Assembly (NCBI RefSeq): GCF_038051945.1
Contig: NZ_CP150302.1
Coordinates: forward strand, 6,820,001 to 6,884,000
Direction: 5' to 3'
Length of the DNA: 64,000 nt
Source: Paenibacillus sp. FSL H3-0469
Lineage (GTDB): Bacteria > Bacillota > Bacilli > Paenibacillales > Paenibacillaceae
Part shown: positions 27,792-36,809 of the stretch, piece after piece
Position numbering within the stretch: the stretch's first letter is position 1
Layout of the letters: every line of letters begins with the position of its first letter
Notes under the pieces: generated by a model
What the model was told of the DNA's origin: nothing
Database searches by the model: none
Seen by the model: only the letters and a program-made list of their open reading frames with translations
Made by a program: the position numbers and the translations under genes

Positions 27792-27927
27792 GTCTATATT
27801 GTGTATTATAGAGCAGACCCGTATCGTCAAAAATGGATTTAAGAGTACAGTTAAGGGTAAAAAGGTGAACGGACTGCGGAGGCCGGACAAGTCCCCAAAA
27901 CCGGCAGCGGAGAGAGCGGAGAGCATC

Positions 27928-29790
27928 ATGAGAAAAGCGTGGGTTAAGCTAATTGAGCCTTTACTGGCGCGGGTGTCCCGCCGCCTGGCTAACAAGCTGA
28001 TTCTGTTATTTACGATTATCATCATCCTGGTGGTCAGTTCACTCACCTACATATCCTATAGCATGCTGCAGCGGGAATCGGTCGATAACAGCATTGCCAG
28101 TACAGGCAATAACCTGCTTCTGGTCGGACGGAATCTGGAGAGCTACCTGAGCGGGATTGAGCAGCTGTCTCTGCCGCAGATCTCCTATGATGAGTTCAAT
28201 TATGCGCTTTTGCATGAATCGGAAGACTACAGCTCCCGGATGTACTTGGAGGATTATCTGCGGAATTTGTATTTTTCGCGCAATGATCTGGAGGCTGTAT
28301 ACCTCTATGTAATCAAGGAGCAGAAGTATTATTATGTCACCAAGGAGAACTATAACATCACCGTCCGGGTATCCGAGCATCCGCCTGTTGATGACCTGCC
28401 GTGGTATAAGCGGGCGCTTAAGAGTCCATATAACCGTTCCTATCAGTCGTTCGTGGAGGAGCGGCCGGCCAGCGTGAACAGTGCCGATTACCCCGTTAAC
28501 CGGGGCAAGGTATTCATGGGCTACCACCGGCTGATCCGCTCCATCGTGTCACGCGAGCCGCAAGCGGTATTATCGCTATATCTGAATTCCTCCGTGACCG
28601 ATGAGATTATGCGGGATATCCCGTTCAGCACCGGAGAGCATCTGATGTACATCAGCCCGGACGGCGAGCCCTTCAAGGTGGATGATAAGGAATTCTACGA
28701 GGAGAGCAGGGAGGCGGGACTGGCGAAGCTGCTGACACCGGAGCAGAAGGGGCGCGTAACCTGGTCCGGCAAGGGGCAGAAATACCTCGTAATTTACGAT
28801 ATCAGTCAAAAGGAAGGCTGGAAGCTCGTCAAGCCGATCCCCTACACCCAAATCTATGAGGCGGCGACAACGACGCGAACGTTAAGTGTGGCGATTGGCC
28901 TGCTGTTCCTGATCGTCTCTGTGGTGCTGGTCAGCTTCACCTCGAACCGGATCACCCATCCGCTGAAGAATCTGTCGCTCCAGATGCAGCGGTTCAGCAC
29001 CGGGAGCTTTGATGCGCAGGCGACGGTTGCGGGCAAGGATGAGATCGCCTACCTGTCGCGCCATTTCAACAAGATGGTCGAGAAGACGAATGAGCTGATT
29101 AATGAACGCTATAAAATGAAAATCGTTGAAAAGAACGCCGTCCTAAAAGCGCTGGAGGCCGAGATTAATCCCCATTTCCTGTACAATGCGCTCCAGGCGA
29201 TCTCAACCAAGGCGCTCAAGAACAACAACGATGATATTGTTGAGATGGTGGACAACCTGGCCCTGACCCTGCGATACTGCATTAGCGGCAAGGATGTGGT
29301 GCAGGCAAGGGAGGAGCTGCGGCATATCGAACGTTATCTGGCCCTGCAGAAGGCGCGGTTCGGCAGCCGGATGCAGGTGGTGTACGCCTGGGATGAGAGC
29401 CTGATGGAGCTGAGAATCCCCAAGCTGTCGCTCCAGACCCTGGTAGAGAACTGCATCAAGCATGCGCTGGAAAAGGTATCGAGTACGGTTACCATCACCA
29501 TTGAGGCGCATGTTACCGGCACACACAGCGTGATCTCCGTGTTGGACGACGGTCCGGGCATCAGCGGAGAACGGCTGGAGCAGGTGCTGAATTCACTTCA
29601 GATCCAGTGGGAGGACCGCGCAGCGGACACGGACGAAGAGGACGGCATGGAGAGTATCGGGCTGAAGAATCTGAACACCCGGCTGAAGCTTTTGTATGGA
29701 GAAGAGTCGGGGCTGGTCATTCATAGCACGGAACAGGGAACACGAATGGAGATGCGGCTGCCGCGGGGAGGAGTGGGACAACATGTATAG
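27928..29790 (+). CDS. YesM-type sensor histidine kinase
   Basis: A 620-residue membrane kinase, started at ATG 27928 behind GCGGAGAG. Helices near residues 22-45 and 315-335 enclose a Cache-like sensor. HAMP, His_kinase (His416 in INPHFLYNALQA) and a GHKL ATPase (ENCIKHAL, DDGPGISG, SIGLKNLNTRL) follow. The response-regulator gene overlaps its last 8 bp, so the pair is translationally coupled. It probably reports alpha-galactoside supply, from its neighbours. Confidence 0.92.
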   Translation: MRKAWVKLIEPLLARVSRRLANKLILLFTIIIILVVSSLTYISYSMLQRESVDNSIASTGNNLLLVGRNLESYLSGIEQLSLPQISYDEFNYALLHESEDYSSRMYLEDYLRNLYFSRNDLEAVYLYVIKEQKYYYVTKENYNITVRVSEHPPVDDLPWYKRALKSPYNRSYQSFVEERPASVNSADYPVNRGKVFMGYHRLIRSIVSREPQAVLSLYLNSSVTDEIMRDIPFSTGEHLMYISPDGEPFKVDDKEFYEESREAGLAKLLTPEQKGRVTWSGKGQKYLVIYDISQKEGWKLVKPIPYTQIYEAATTTRTLSVAIGLLFLIVSVVLVSFTSNRITHPLKNLSLQMQRFSTGSFDAQATVAGKDEIAYLSRHFNKMVEKTNELINERYKMKIVEKNAVLKALEAEINPHFLYNALQAISTKALKNNNDDIVEMVDNLALTLRYCISGKDVVQAREELRHIERYLALQKARFGSRMQVVYAWDESLMELRIPKLSLQTLVENCIKHALEKVSSTVTITIEAHVTGTHSVISVLDDGPGISGERLEQVLNSLQIQWEDRAADTDEEDGMESIGLKNLNTRLKLLYGEESGLVIHSTEQGTRMEMRLPRGGVGQHV

Positions 29791-31429
29791 AGTGCTGATT
29801 ATTGATGATGAGGAGCCGCTGCGCGAAGCGATTCATATCCTGGGGGATTGGGAGGGCCTCGGTGTAAGCGAGGTGCGGGAGGCGATGGACGGGAAGGCGG
29901 GCCTTGAGCTGCTGCGCCGCGAGCGGTTCGATCTGGTGCTGGTTGATATGAAAATGCCGGAGCTGAGCGGAGCCGAGCTGCTGCAGATTGCCGAGCAGGA
30001 ATTCCCTGACCTGCTGCTGATTGTGATCAGCGGTTATAATGATTTCGAGTATACACGTCAGGCCATCCGCTCGAAGGTGGTGGATTACCTGCTGAAGCCG
30101 GTGAACCGTACAGATCTTAACCATGCGCTGCGCAAGGCAGTGGGGGTGCTGGAGGCCAAACGGAAGCGGGAGAGCGAGTTCATCAGCCGCAATATTACAC
30201 TGAATATGTCGCTGCCTAAGCTGAAGGAGAAGATGTATCTGTCCATCATAGACCGGAGCTTCAAGACCCAGTCCAATGAGGCCTTTCTCCCGCTGATCGG
30301 GGCGGACGGGGCGGCCAGCCACTTCGCTGTCGGCCTGCTGCGGATGCTTAATCTGGAGCAGGTACGTAAGGAAAGATTCCATGGAGACCGGGATTTGCTG
30401 CATTTTGCCGTAACGAATGTGATGAATGAGAACACGGACGGGCAATTCGAGTCGTTCAGCTTCGCCAGTCCTAAGGGGGAGCGAGAATTCATTGCCATCT
30501 TCACCATGAAGGGTGGTTATGAAGCAGATGCGGCCTTCCTGTCGCTGCACCATATGAAGAAAGCGGCCTCTACCTTGAAGGAGCTGTTCGGAATCCTCTG
30601 TGCAGGCGGAATCGGGGAGCCTTGCCGCGATTCGCTCAGTATTGCCGCCTCCTATGAGCAGGCCAAAGCCTCACTAGATACGATTGACCTGCTCAGCCTG
30701 AGGGGCAGCCTGATTGTGCAGGGCATTGTGATGAATCCCGCAGCGAAGGAACTTCCCTCCCTGACCGGGCGGATGCCGCAGATCCGCAGCGCGCTGGAGA
30801 GCGGGAATGTGAACCATGCCCGCAGCATCCTCAGCGAGTTCATCCGCAAATGCCAAGAGACGGAAGGGTTCACGCTCGGGGAGGCGGACCGTACGCTGCA
30901 GGGCTTTATTTTGCTGCTGGGCGAGATTGCTGCAGAGCTGGATGCTATGTCGCCGCAGATCCGCAGCGGGAAGGACAGCAGTCTGGCATCTCTGGGCATT
31001 CTTAGCGACTTTGCCTCCTTTGAGCAGTTTGCGGGCGTGCTTAACGATATCTTCGACCGTTATGCGGGCGAGATCAGCCGGACAGTAGCCGGAGACCGCA
31101 GCAGTGTGCTGGAGAATATTAAGGCGTATATTGATAACCATTATTTCGAGGATATTAAGATATCGATGTTCACGGAACAATATTTCCTGAGCAGAGAGTA
31201 TCTGATGAAGCTGTTTAAGGGACAATACGGCTACGGCATTCATGAGTATGTGCAAAAGGTAAGGATGGACAAAGCCGCAGCACTGCTGGCCGATCCTGCC
31301 CTCAAAATTCAGGATATCTCTGAAATGCTGGGATACAAGGACAAGAACTATTTCAGCAAGGCGTTCCGCAATTATTATGAGTGCTCCCCTTCTGAATTCC
31401 GGCTGCGGCTGCCAGGGGTAGAAAAGTGA
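29783..31429 (+). CDS. YesN-type response regulator, AraC output
   Basis: A 548-residue protein starting at ATG 29783 inside the end of the kinase gene. Receiver: IDDEE pocket and phosphorylated Asp55 in LVDMKMPELSG. A long linker precedes the C-terminal AraC pair (ISMFTEQYFLSREYLMKLFK; IQDISEMLGYKDKNYFSKAF). It probably drives both the divergent permeases and the downstream binding protein. Confidence 0.93.
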   Translation: MYRVLIIDDEEPLREAIHILGDWEGLGVSEVREAMDGKAGLELLRRERFDLVLVDMKMPELSGAELLQIAEQEFPDLLLIVISGYNDFEYTRQAIRSKVVDYLLKPVNRTDLNHALRKAVGVLEAKRKRESEFISRNITLNMSLPKLKEKMYLSIIDRSFKTQSNEAFLPLIGADGAASHFAVGLLRMLNLEQVRKERFHGDRDLLHFAVTNVMNENTDGQFESFSFASPKGEREFIAIFTMKGGYEADAAFLSLHHMKKAASTLKELFGILCAGGIGEPCRDSLSIAASYEQAKASLDTIDLLSLRGSLIVQGIVMNPAAKELPSLTGRMPQIRSALESGNVNHARSILSEFIRKCQETEGFTLGEADRTLQGFILLLGEIAAELDAMSPQIRSGKDSSLASLGILSDFASFEQFAGVLNDIFDRYAGEISRTVAGDRSSVLENIKAYIDNHYFEDIKISMFTEQYFLSREYLMKLFKGQYGYGIHEYVQKVRMDKAAALLADPALKIQDISEMLGYKDKNYFSKAFRNYYECSPSEFRLRLPGVEK

Positions 31430-31551
31430 AACGGTTACATGGACACTTTTTTACCCTCAGAAGTTCACTTATGTACATTCTTATCCTTTTTCTTTTTATT
31501 TAGAATGATGAGCAAGACCACAAGATGCAAAAGGAAAAAGGGGGCAACATC

Positions 31552-32877
31552 ATGTTAAAACGATTCATGGCATTATCTGCGAGTCTGCTGCTGGTGGGCG
31601 GACTGCTGGCCGGCTGCGGCGGTAATAACACTAATAATGCCGCTAACAACACGGGTGGAACAGCCGGAGCCGGCAATACACCAACGGATTCCGCCAAGCC
31701 CGTCACCATTAATATGTTCACCGCCTCTCCCGAATACACAGATGCCTTCAATGCTTATATTGCGGAATACAAGAAGGTGAAGCCGAACGTTACGATCAAT
31801 CTGGAAATCATGCAGGCAGACTACAATACAGTGCTGAAATCCAAAATTGCCGCCGGCAGCACACCGGATGTGTTCCAGACCACGGCGGGCGGGGATATCG
31901 ATACTTTTGCCGAATACAGCGCTGACTTGACCAATGAGCCGCTGGCCGCAGCGATGACGGATGCCGTCCGCTCCAACATGAGCTCTACCGACGGCAAAGT
32001 CCTCGGACTGCCGGTGAAGGGCAACCTGTTCGTCCTGATGTACAACAAAAAGCTGCTGGCGGATGCCGGCATCACCGAAGTGCCTAAGACAACTGCTGAA
32101 ATGGATGATGCGATCACCAAGCTTGAAGCCAAGGGCATCACACCCTTCGCCAACGCCTACAAAGAGTGGTGGGTATGGAAGCATATCTTCCAGCACTTCG
32201 TAGACGCCGCAGCGACCGATGCCGGAACGGATGCCAAGACGCTCGTAGCGGACTTCATTGCCGGGAAGACGACCTTCAAGGATCATCCGGTGCTGAATGA
32301 CAACTTCTTCAGCTTCATTGATACAACGGTTAAGCACGGAACAGACAAGCCGCTTGAACGCGACAGCAATGCTGAGGTCAGTGATTTTGCCCTGGGCAAA
32401 ACAGCCTTCATGACCGGCAAAGGCGCGTGGGATGAAGAAGCGATTAAGAAAATCACCCCTGACTTTGACCTCGGCATCGCCGGATACCCTGTCAGTGACA
32501 AACCGGAGCAATCCCAGATTATCACCGGTGCTGACCAGGCACTGCGGATCAATAAGGATTCTGCGGTAGCCGCGGAAACGATTGAGTTCTTCAACTGGCT
32601 GTATACTTCCGATTACGGGAAGAGCTGGTTCTCTAACGTAGCGAAGGTCATTCCTCCAATCAAGGATGCTCCGATGCCTGACCTGCAAATGCCTAAGGAA
32701 ATGGAAGAAATCCTGAAGACGGAGAAATCCGGCGACCTGTCGGTGAACTACTCCCTGGATACGTTCCACCAGAAATTCGGTGAGCTGATGCAGGCTTATA
32801 TCGGCGGCAGCAAGACGAAGGATCAGGCAATTGATGAAATTCAGAAGGCTTGGATTCAATTCGGGTCTGCGGAATAA
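31552..32877 (+). CDS. Extracellular sugar-binding lipoprotein (family 1)
   Basis: A 441-residue lipoprotein. The signal peptide ends in LLAGC (lipobox Cys about residue 21), followed by an Asn/Gly/Thr linker and the SBP_bac fold (VNYSLDTFHQKFGELMQAYIGG at the C-terminus). I start it at ATG 31552 behind AAAGGGGG; an in-frame ATG at 31525 would spoil the signal peptide's n-region. It is the probable partner of the divergent permeases at 25994-27720. Confidence 0.9.
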   Translation: MLKRFMALSASLLLVGGLLAGCGGNNTNNAANNTGGTAGAGNTPTDSAKPVTINMFTASPEYTDAFNAYIAEYKKVKPNVTINLEIMQADYNTVLKSKIAAGSTPDVFQTTAGGDIDTFAEYSADLTNEPLAAAMTDAVRSNMSSTDGKVLGLPVKGNLFVLMYNKKLLADAGITEVPKTTAEMDDAITKLEAKGITPFANAYKEWWVWKHIFQHFVDAAATDAGTDAKTLVADFIAGKTTFKDHPVLNDNFFSFIDTTVKHGTDKPLERDSNAEVSDFALGKTAFMTGKGAWDEEAIKKITPDFDLGIAGYPVSDKPEQSQIITGADQALRINKDSAVAAETIEFFNWLYTSDYGKSWFSNVAKVIPPIKDAPMPDLQMPKEMEEILKTEKSGDLSVNYSLDTFHQKFGELMQAYIGGSKTKDQAIDEIQKAWIQFGSAE

Positions 32878-32891
32878 AAATAAGGTTTAAT

Positions 32892-32926
32892 GATGGCCTC
32901 TGAGGATTGCTGAGAGGCCATCTTTC
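32892..32926 (+). terminator. Rho-independent terminator
   Basis: Arms GATGGCCTCT (32892-32901) and AGAGGCCATC (32913-32922), a perfect 10-bp stem, followed by TTTCT. Confidence 0.8.
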
Positions 32927-33223
32927 TATGTAACGCGGATTTTTAGGCGGGGCGGGGGTGTAAGTGGCTGGACGTAACTGCATGAGCTTTGGATTTCCGG
33001 CCGCTGTTATGTTTGGATTTCCCGATTTAAACTGCTCGCCGCAGTAGAAATCCAAACAGCCTATGCTTCCGAAGCGAGCTTTCCTGCGGAAAGCTTTCAG
33101 GCGGTCGCTACCGCTCCTCCAATTCCAAACCTCCCTCCGTTACTTCGCCACTTACACGAGCACCACAGGAAATCAGCAGTTACGAATAGAAGAGATGGCC
33201 TCCTAATCAGGGGAGGCAGAAAA
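32927..33223 (+). other. Structured non-coding leader region before alpha-galactosidase
   Basis: No gene is seen in this stretch. It holds two clear stem-loops: GTTTGGATTTC (33011-33021) with GAAATCCAAAC (33047-33057), and AGCTTTCC (33077-33084) with GGAAAGCT (33088-33095), loop TGC. A third short hairpin, GCCTCC (33198-33203) with GGAGGC (33212-33217), lies near the end. Confidence 0.6.
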
Positions 33224-33285
33224 CCAAGAACCCAAGAACCCAAGAACCCAAGAAACCAAGAAAAACATCCTTTATAAGGGAGGCC
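33197..33285 (+). promoter_or_regulatory. Possible ribosome-site-masking switch upstream of alpha-galactosidase
   Basis: GGCCTCC (33197-33203) is fully complementary to the ribosome-site region GGAGGCC (33279-33285) of the next gene. The same bases can instead pair with the nearby GGAGGC (33212-33217). The two pairings are mutually exclusive, the arrangement expected for an RNA switch. The trigger, if any, is unknown. Confidence 0.35.
33224..33263 (+). repeat. Octamer tandem repeat in the leader of alpha-galactosidase
   Basis: Five 8-bp units: three CCAAGAAC, then two CCAAGAAA. They lie between the anti-ribosome-site sequence and the ribosome site, 32 bp before the start codon. A change in copy number would alter leader spacing. 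Confidence 0.85.
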
Positions 33286-33294
33286 AAATCAGAC

Positions 33295-35421
33295 ATGGAC
33301 AGCAGGCTCATAAACATAGCCGAGAACGGGCTTTATCTTACGATTGAAATTACCGGGGAGCTGGATGTGCGGCTGCTGCATTTTGGTGCAGCGCCGCTGG
33401 AAGCTGGGAGCATTGAAGCGAAGCATAAGGCAAGCTTCCGGTTGCTGGAGCTCCAGCTGTCGGGGGAAGACCGGGCGGAATATCACGGGCGGACGCACCG
33501 CGCGTCCTATCCCGGGTTACGGATGGTGTATAGCGGGCATAGGGACACGGTGAATCCGCTGGGACGGAAGCTGGAGCTTACGCTGGCTGACCCGCTGACG
33601 TGTGTGAAGGCAGTACAGCATTATCAGTTCTATACCGGTGTGCAGATTGTCCGTTCCTGGACAGTGGTGAGTAATGAAGGCGATGAGGAAGCGGCTGTGG
33701 AGTATATCTCTTCATTTGCACTCACCGGAGTGGACAAAGAGGGCAACGGCGACCGTAATGACAAGATTGAAGTGAGTATTGCTCACAGCGGGTGGCAGAG
33801 TGAGCTGCAATGGAAAAGCTACAGCCTGCCAGAGCTGGGTATGTCCCATCTCGCTGACCGTGGCTCGAAGCGGATTGCCGCCAGCAATACCGGGTCCTGG
33901 TCAGCGGCGGAGCTGCTGCCAATGGCTGTGCTGCGCAACCAGGAGAGCGGGAGCAGCCTGTTCTGGCAGATTGAACATAACGGCTCCTGGCATTGGGAGC
34001 TGACGGATCAGGCAGATCAGCTTACACTGCTGGTCAGCGGACCTACGGAACATGACAACCACTGGTGGCTGAAGCTTGCTCCCGGCCAAGCATTCACCTC
34101 TGTGCCGGTGGCCGCAGGTGTAGTAGAGGGCGGATTCGGAGAGGCGGCAGAGCAGCTCACTGCATACCGGCGGCTGATCCGCAGACCGAATGAGGATAAT
34201 GAGCTGCTGCGGGTGATTTTCAACGACTACATGAATTGCCTGTGGGGAAGCCCGACCACGGAGAAGCTGCTGCCGCTGATTGATGCTGCTGCCGAAGTCG
34301 GCTGTGAATATTTCTGCATCGACGCAGGCTGGTATGCTCCCGGTGAATGGTGGGATGGGGTCGGGGAGTGGGAGCCTTCGGCTGAGCGCTTCCCGCAAGG
34401 CATCAAGTATGTGCTTGATGTGATCCGCAGCAAGGGGATGATTCCGGGTCTGTGGCTGGAGCTGGAGGTGATGGGCATCAACAGTCCGAAGCTTGCGGAG
34501 ACTGACGACAGCTGGTTCTTCATGCGCCATGGCAAGCGGGTCAAGGACCGCAGCCGCTATCAGCTCGATTACCGTAATCCGGCGGTCATCAGGCATGCCG
34601 ACAGCGTGATTGCCAGGCTAGTCGAGGAATACGGCGTCGGATACATCAAAATGGACTATAACATCAATGCAGGCATTGGTACGGAGACCGATGCAGACAG
34701 CTTCGGGGATGGTCTATTGCAGCATAACCGCGCTTATCTGGCCTGGCTGGACAGCATCTTCGCCCGTTATCCGCAGCTCGTCATCGAGAACTGCTCCAGC
34801 GGCGGGATGCGGATGGATTACGCCATGCTCAGCCGCCACAGCATTCAGTCCACCAGTGACCAGGAGGATTATGTGAAGTATGCTGCCATTGCCGCAGGCT
34901 CTCCGGCTGCACTGACTCCCGAGCAATCGGCGGTCTGGTCTTATCCACTGCGCGAAGGTGACGATGAAGAGGTCATTTTCAATATGGTCAACTCGCTGCT
35001 GCTTCGCGTTCACCAGAGCGGCCATCTGGCCGAGCTTACGCCAAGGCGCCGCGCGCTGGTGAAGGAGGCGCTGGATTATTACAAGTCTATCCGCGCCCAC
35101 ATTCCGCAAGCCTTCGCCTTCTGGCCGCTCGGTCTGCCTGATAGTGGAGGCGAATGGGTCAGCTTCGGGCTGCGTCATGGAGACATCCGCTATATCGCTG
35201 TATGGCGGATTGCAGGAGAAACGGCAGCGGTCAAGCTGCCTGTTCCTGAGCTGAGGGGGTGCGACGCGGAAGCACGATGTGCATATCCTGAGGTGCACGG
35301 GTCGCAGTGGAGCTGGGACGCTATGGAAGGCAGCTTGACCGTTACCTTGCCCGCTGGCAAGACTGCGAGGCTCTTCGAGCTTCGTTCGCAGGGCCCGCTT
35401 CGCCCACCAACAAGAGACTGA
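33295..35421 (+). CDS. Alpha-galactosidase, glycoside hydrolase family 36
   Basis: A 708-residue intracellular enzyme. The N-terminal beta-sandwich covers about residues 1-290. The TIM barrel has FCIDAGWY, GLWLELEVM, the nucleophile Asp454 in IKMDYN and the acid/base Asp522 in QSTSDQED. A C-terminal beta domain closes it. The start has AAGGGAGG 9 nt upstream. It follows the second transporter system, whose imported alpha-galactosides (raffinose or melibiose type) it would cut. Confidence 0.9.
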   Translation: MDSRLINIAENGLYLTIEITGELDVRLLHFGAAPLEAGSIEAKHKASFRLLELQLSGEDRAEYHGRTHRASYPGLRMVYSGHRDTVNPLGRKLELTLADPLTCVKAVQHYQFYTGVQIVRSWTVVSNEGDEEAAVEYISSFALTGVDKEGNGDRNDKIEVSIAHSGWQSELQWKSYSLPELGMSHLADRGSKRIAASNTGSWSAAELLPMAVLRNQESGSSLFWQIEHNGSWHWELTDQADQLTLLVSGPTEHDNHWWLKLAPGQAFTSVPVAAGVVEGGFGEAAEQLTAYRRLIRRPNEDNELLRVIFNDYMNCLWGSPTTEKLLPLIDAAAEVGCEYFCIDAGWYAPGEWWDGVGEWEPSAERFPQGIKYVLDVIRSKGMIPGLWLELEVMGINSPKLAETDDSWFFMRHGKRVKDRSRYQLDYRNPAVIRHADSVIARLVEEYGVGYIKMDYNINAGIGTETDADSFGDGLLQHNRAYLAWLDSIFARYPQLVIENCSSGGMRMDYAMLSRHSIQSTSDQEDYVKYAAIAAGSPAALTPEQSAVWSYPLREGDDEEVIFNMVNSLLLRVHQSGHLAELTPRRRALVKEALDYYKSIRAHIPQAFAFWPLGLPDSGGEWVSFGLRHGDIRYIAVWRIAGETAAVKLPVPELRGCDAEARCAYPEVHGSQWSWDAMEGSLTVTLPAGKTARLFELRSQGPLRPPTRD

Positions 35422-35462
35422 ACAGCTGATACGGGATACGGGGGTAGTTGCATACAAAAAGG

Positions 35463-35505
35463 GGTATTTCTGCACCGGAGAATGGCTGCTGAAATACCTT
35501 TTTTT
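35463..35505 (+). terminator. Rho-independent terminator
   Basis: GGTATTTC (35463-35470) with GAAATACC (35491-35498), extended by AAAAAGG/CCTTTTT, then seven T. It lies just before repeat R1 copy 2. Confidence 0.82.
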
Positions 35506-35519
35506 GAAATATAAAAATT

Positions 35520-35606
35520 TATATGTTTCACGCTATAACTTATCCTTCTATTTCTCGCTGAAACGGTACCGTCCTTAAAAAAGGACGGCAAAGCCGTTTC
35601 CACTTG
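35520..35606 (+). repeat. Structured repeat family R1, copy 2
   Basis: Nearly identical to 114-199. Outer stem GAAACGG (35560-35566) with CCGTTTC (35594-35600); inner CCGTCCTT/AAGGACGG. Its last base directly abuts the stop codon of the minus-strand gene at 35607. It faces copy 3 as an inverted repeat, the pair bracketing the bactofilin-like operon. Confidence 0.88.
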
Positions 35607-35915
35607 CTACTTGATGAAGCTTAGGCTTTTCAGCAGCAGACGGCTTGTGTAATAAAAGGACAAGAGAAGGAGGAACGCGAGAACCAGGCTGAAGGGCAAG
35701 CTGAGAAAGACCGGGACCGAATAGGAAGGGGGCAGATTCATCCCTATGGCACTGACTCTGAAGGTCCGCAGTAAGCCTGCGATTGGAGCGATGATGGCAC
35801 AGATGAAGCTCCCGGCCGTCCAGACGCCCAGTACGGGCAATGCAAAGAGGATGACGACCCCTTTTGCCAGATAGTTCAGCAGGTTGGGCATTGCATCAGA
35901 GGAAGAAGATTTCAT
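35607..35915 (-). CDS. Small membrane protein of the bactofilin-like operon
   Basis: A 102-residue protein, started at the ATG at 35915 behind GGAGG (7-8 nt spacing); a longer reading to 36050 lacks a site and overlaps the gene before it. Two hydrophobic hairpins are visible, at about residues 17-47 and 65-90, so it is probably a two-to-four-helix membrane protein. I do not recognise a family, though it recalls short sensor-type domains paired with DUF1700/DUF4097-like operons. It begins 17 bp after the bactofilin-like gene and could anchor that polymer to the membrane (inference). Confidence 0.75.
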   Translation of the reverse strand: MKSSSSDAMPNLLNYLAKGVVILFALPVLGVWTAGSFICAIIAPIAGLLRTFRVSAIGMNLPPSYSVPVFLSLPFSLVLAFLLLLSFYYTSRLLLKSLSFIK

Positions 35916-35932
35916 GTCGTGTACCTCCATCG

Positions 35933-36568
35933 TTATGTATTCATCTGAATAATCTTGCCTATCTGTGAAAGGGGATGAATGGTCAGCGTCTCCAGGTAAC
36001 GGATCTCCCGGATGGAGCATCCCGGTCCGAGTGTAACATTCTGTCCGCACACAAGGTCTGCCTGCGTCCGGTACAAGGTGAGGTCAGCCCCTTCAATGAC
36101 CTCGCAGCGCAGCTTGCGGAAAGGGCTCAGCGGAACAGGGAGCAGCCTGGAGGAGGGGGACACGATAATATCACCTTCAGAGGTCATATGTCTGATCTTG
36201 CACAAGGCCCCCAGCTTGATGCGGATGGTGCCGATGCAGGACAAGCGGTCTATACGTACGCAGCCCTCAGCCTTGAATTCTTCTGCGGCAGCCTCACCGG
36301 TAACAGCCAGGTATCCGTTGGACGTGATGCTCACGCCCCTGAGTTCAGGAACACGCAGACTTCCGAAGCTGCTCAGCTCCTGTGTATTGCAAGATAACCC
36401 TATGGAGCATTCTCCTCTAAGCCGCAGGCGCGCTGTGGTCAAGCTCCCGCTGACATGCAGGTGTCCCAGCACCTCCACATGGGAGGCGTTCATATCCCCC
36501 CGGCAGATCCGGGAGCCGTTGATTTTAAGAGGTTTATTGGATTCAGGTGTCGGGTTCAGTGCAGACAT
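35933..36568 (-). CDS. Bactofilin-like (polymer-forming cytoskeletal) beta-helix protein
   Basis: A 211-residue protein built almost wholly of short repeating beta-strands (for example GDMNASHVEVLGHLHVSGSLTTARLRLRGE), as in bactofilins, which self-assemble into filaments at the membrane. Cysteines recur in several turns. I prefer the ATG at 36568, 9 nt after GGCGGTG; the ATG at 36580 is an alternative with too little spacing. It is cotranscribed with the small membrane protein, and its promoter shares an operator with the MarR gene. The family call is by pattern, not by a signature motif. Confidence 0.65.
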   Translation of the reverse strand: MSALNPTPESNKPLKINGSRICRGDMNASHVEVLGHLHVSGSLTTARLRLRGECSIGLSCNTQELSSFGSLRVPELRGVSITSNGYLAVTGEAAAEEFKAEGCVRIDRLSCIGTIRIKLGALCKIRHMTSEGDIIVSPSSRLLPVPLSPFRKLRCEVIEGADLTLYRTQADLVCGQNVTLGPGCSIREIRYLETLTIHPLSQIGKIIQMNT

Positions 36569-36611
36569 AGGTTCATTCACCGCCGTTTAAAGTATTTTAG
36601 TAACTATAATA

Positions 36612-36652
36612 TATATTAAATGAAATATATAATCAATATATGTTCTTGACAA
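36612..36652 (-). promoter_or_regulatory. Promoter and operator of the bactofilin-like operon
   Basis: On the minus strand, TTGTCA (36647-36652) and TATATT (36624-36629) with 17 bp between. The palindrome TATATT-N6-AATATA (36612-36629) covers the -10 box. The same palindrome stands in the MarR promoter. The -35 box overlaps the last bases of repeat R1 copy 3. Confidence 0.65.
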
Positions 36653-36735
36653 GTGGAAACGGCTTTGCCGTCCTTTCAAAGGACGGTACCGTTTCAGCGA
36701 GAAATAGAAGGATAAGTTATCGTGTGCAACATATA
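36650..36735 (-). repeat. Structured repeat family R1, copy 3 (inverted)
   Basis: Reverse-complement relative of 35520-35606. Stem bases are kept while the inner loop differs. Its CACTTG end supplies part of the -35 region of the bactofilin-like operon. Confidence 0.88.
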
Positions 36736-36750
36736 ATTTCTTATATTTAC

Positions 36751-36783
36751 AAAAAAACTGCACTTCCCTAAGGGAAATGCAGT
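36751..36783 (-). terminator. Rho-independent terminator of the MarR gene
   Basis: On the minus strand, ACTGCATTTCCCT pairs with AGGGAAGTGCAGT (one G-T), followed by seven T (36751-36757). It lies 26 bp after the MarR stop. Confidence 0.85.
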
Positions 36784-36809
36784 CTGTCCGTAAAGTATAG
36801 CCGTCGGTG

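Noticed and set aside
31421..31450. Terminator between response regulator and binding protein
   Set aside because: The AAAAGTG/CACTTTT arms are short and overlap the stop codon; too weak to claim.
31573..32859. 428-residue minus-strand frame
   Set aside because: It lies wholly opposite the binding-lipoprotein gene, whose signal peptide, ribosome site and fold are clear; it is a GC-codon shadow.
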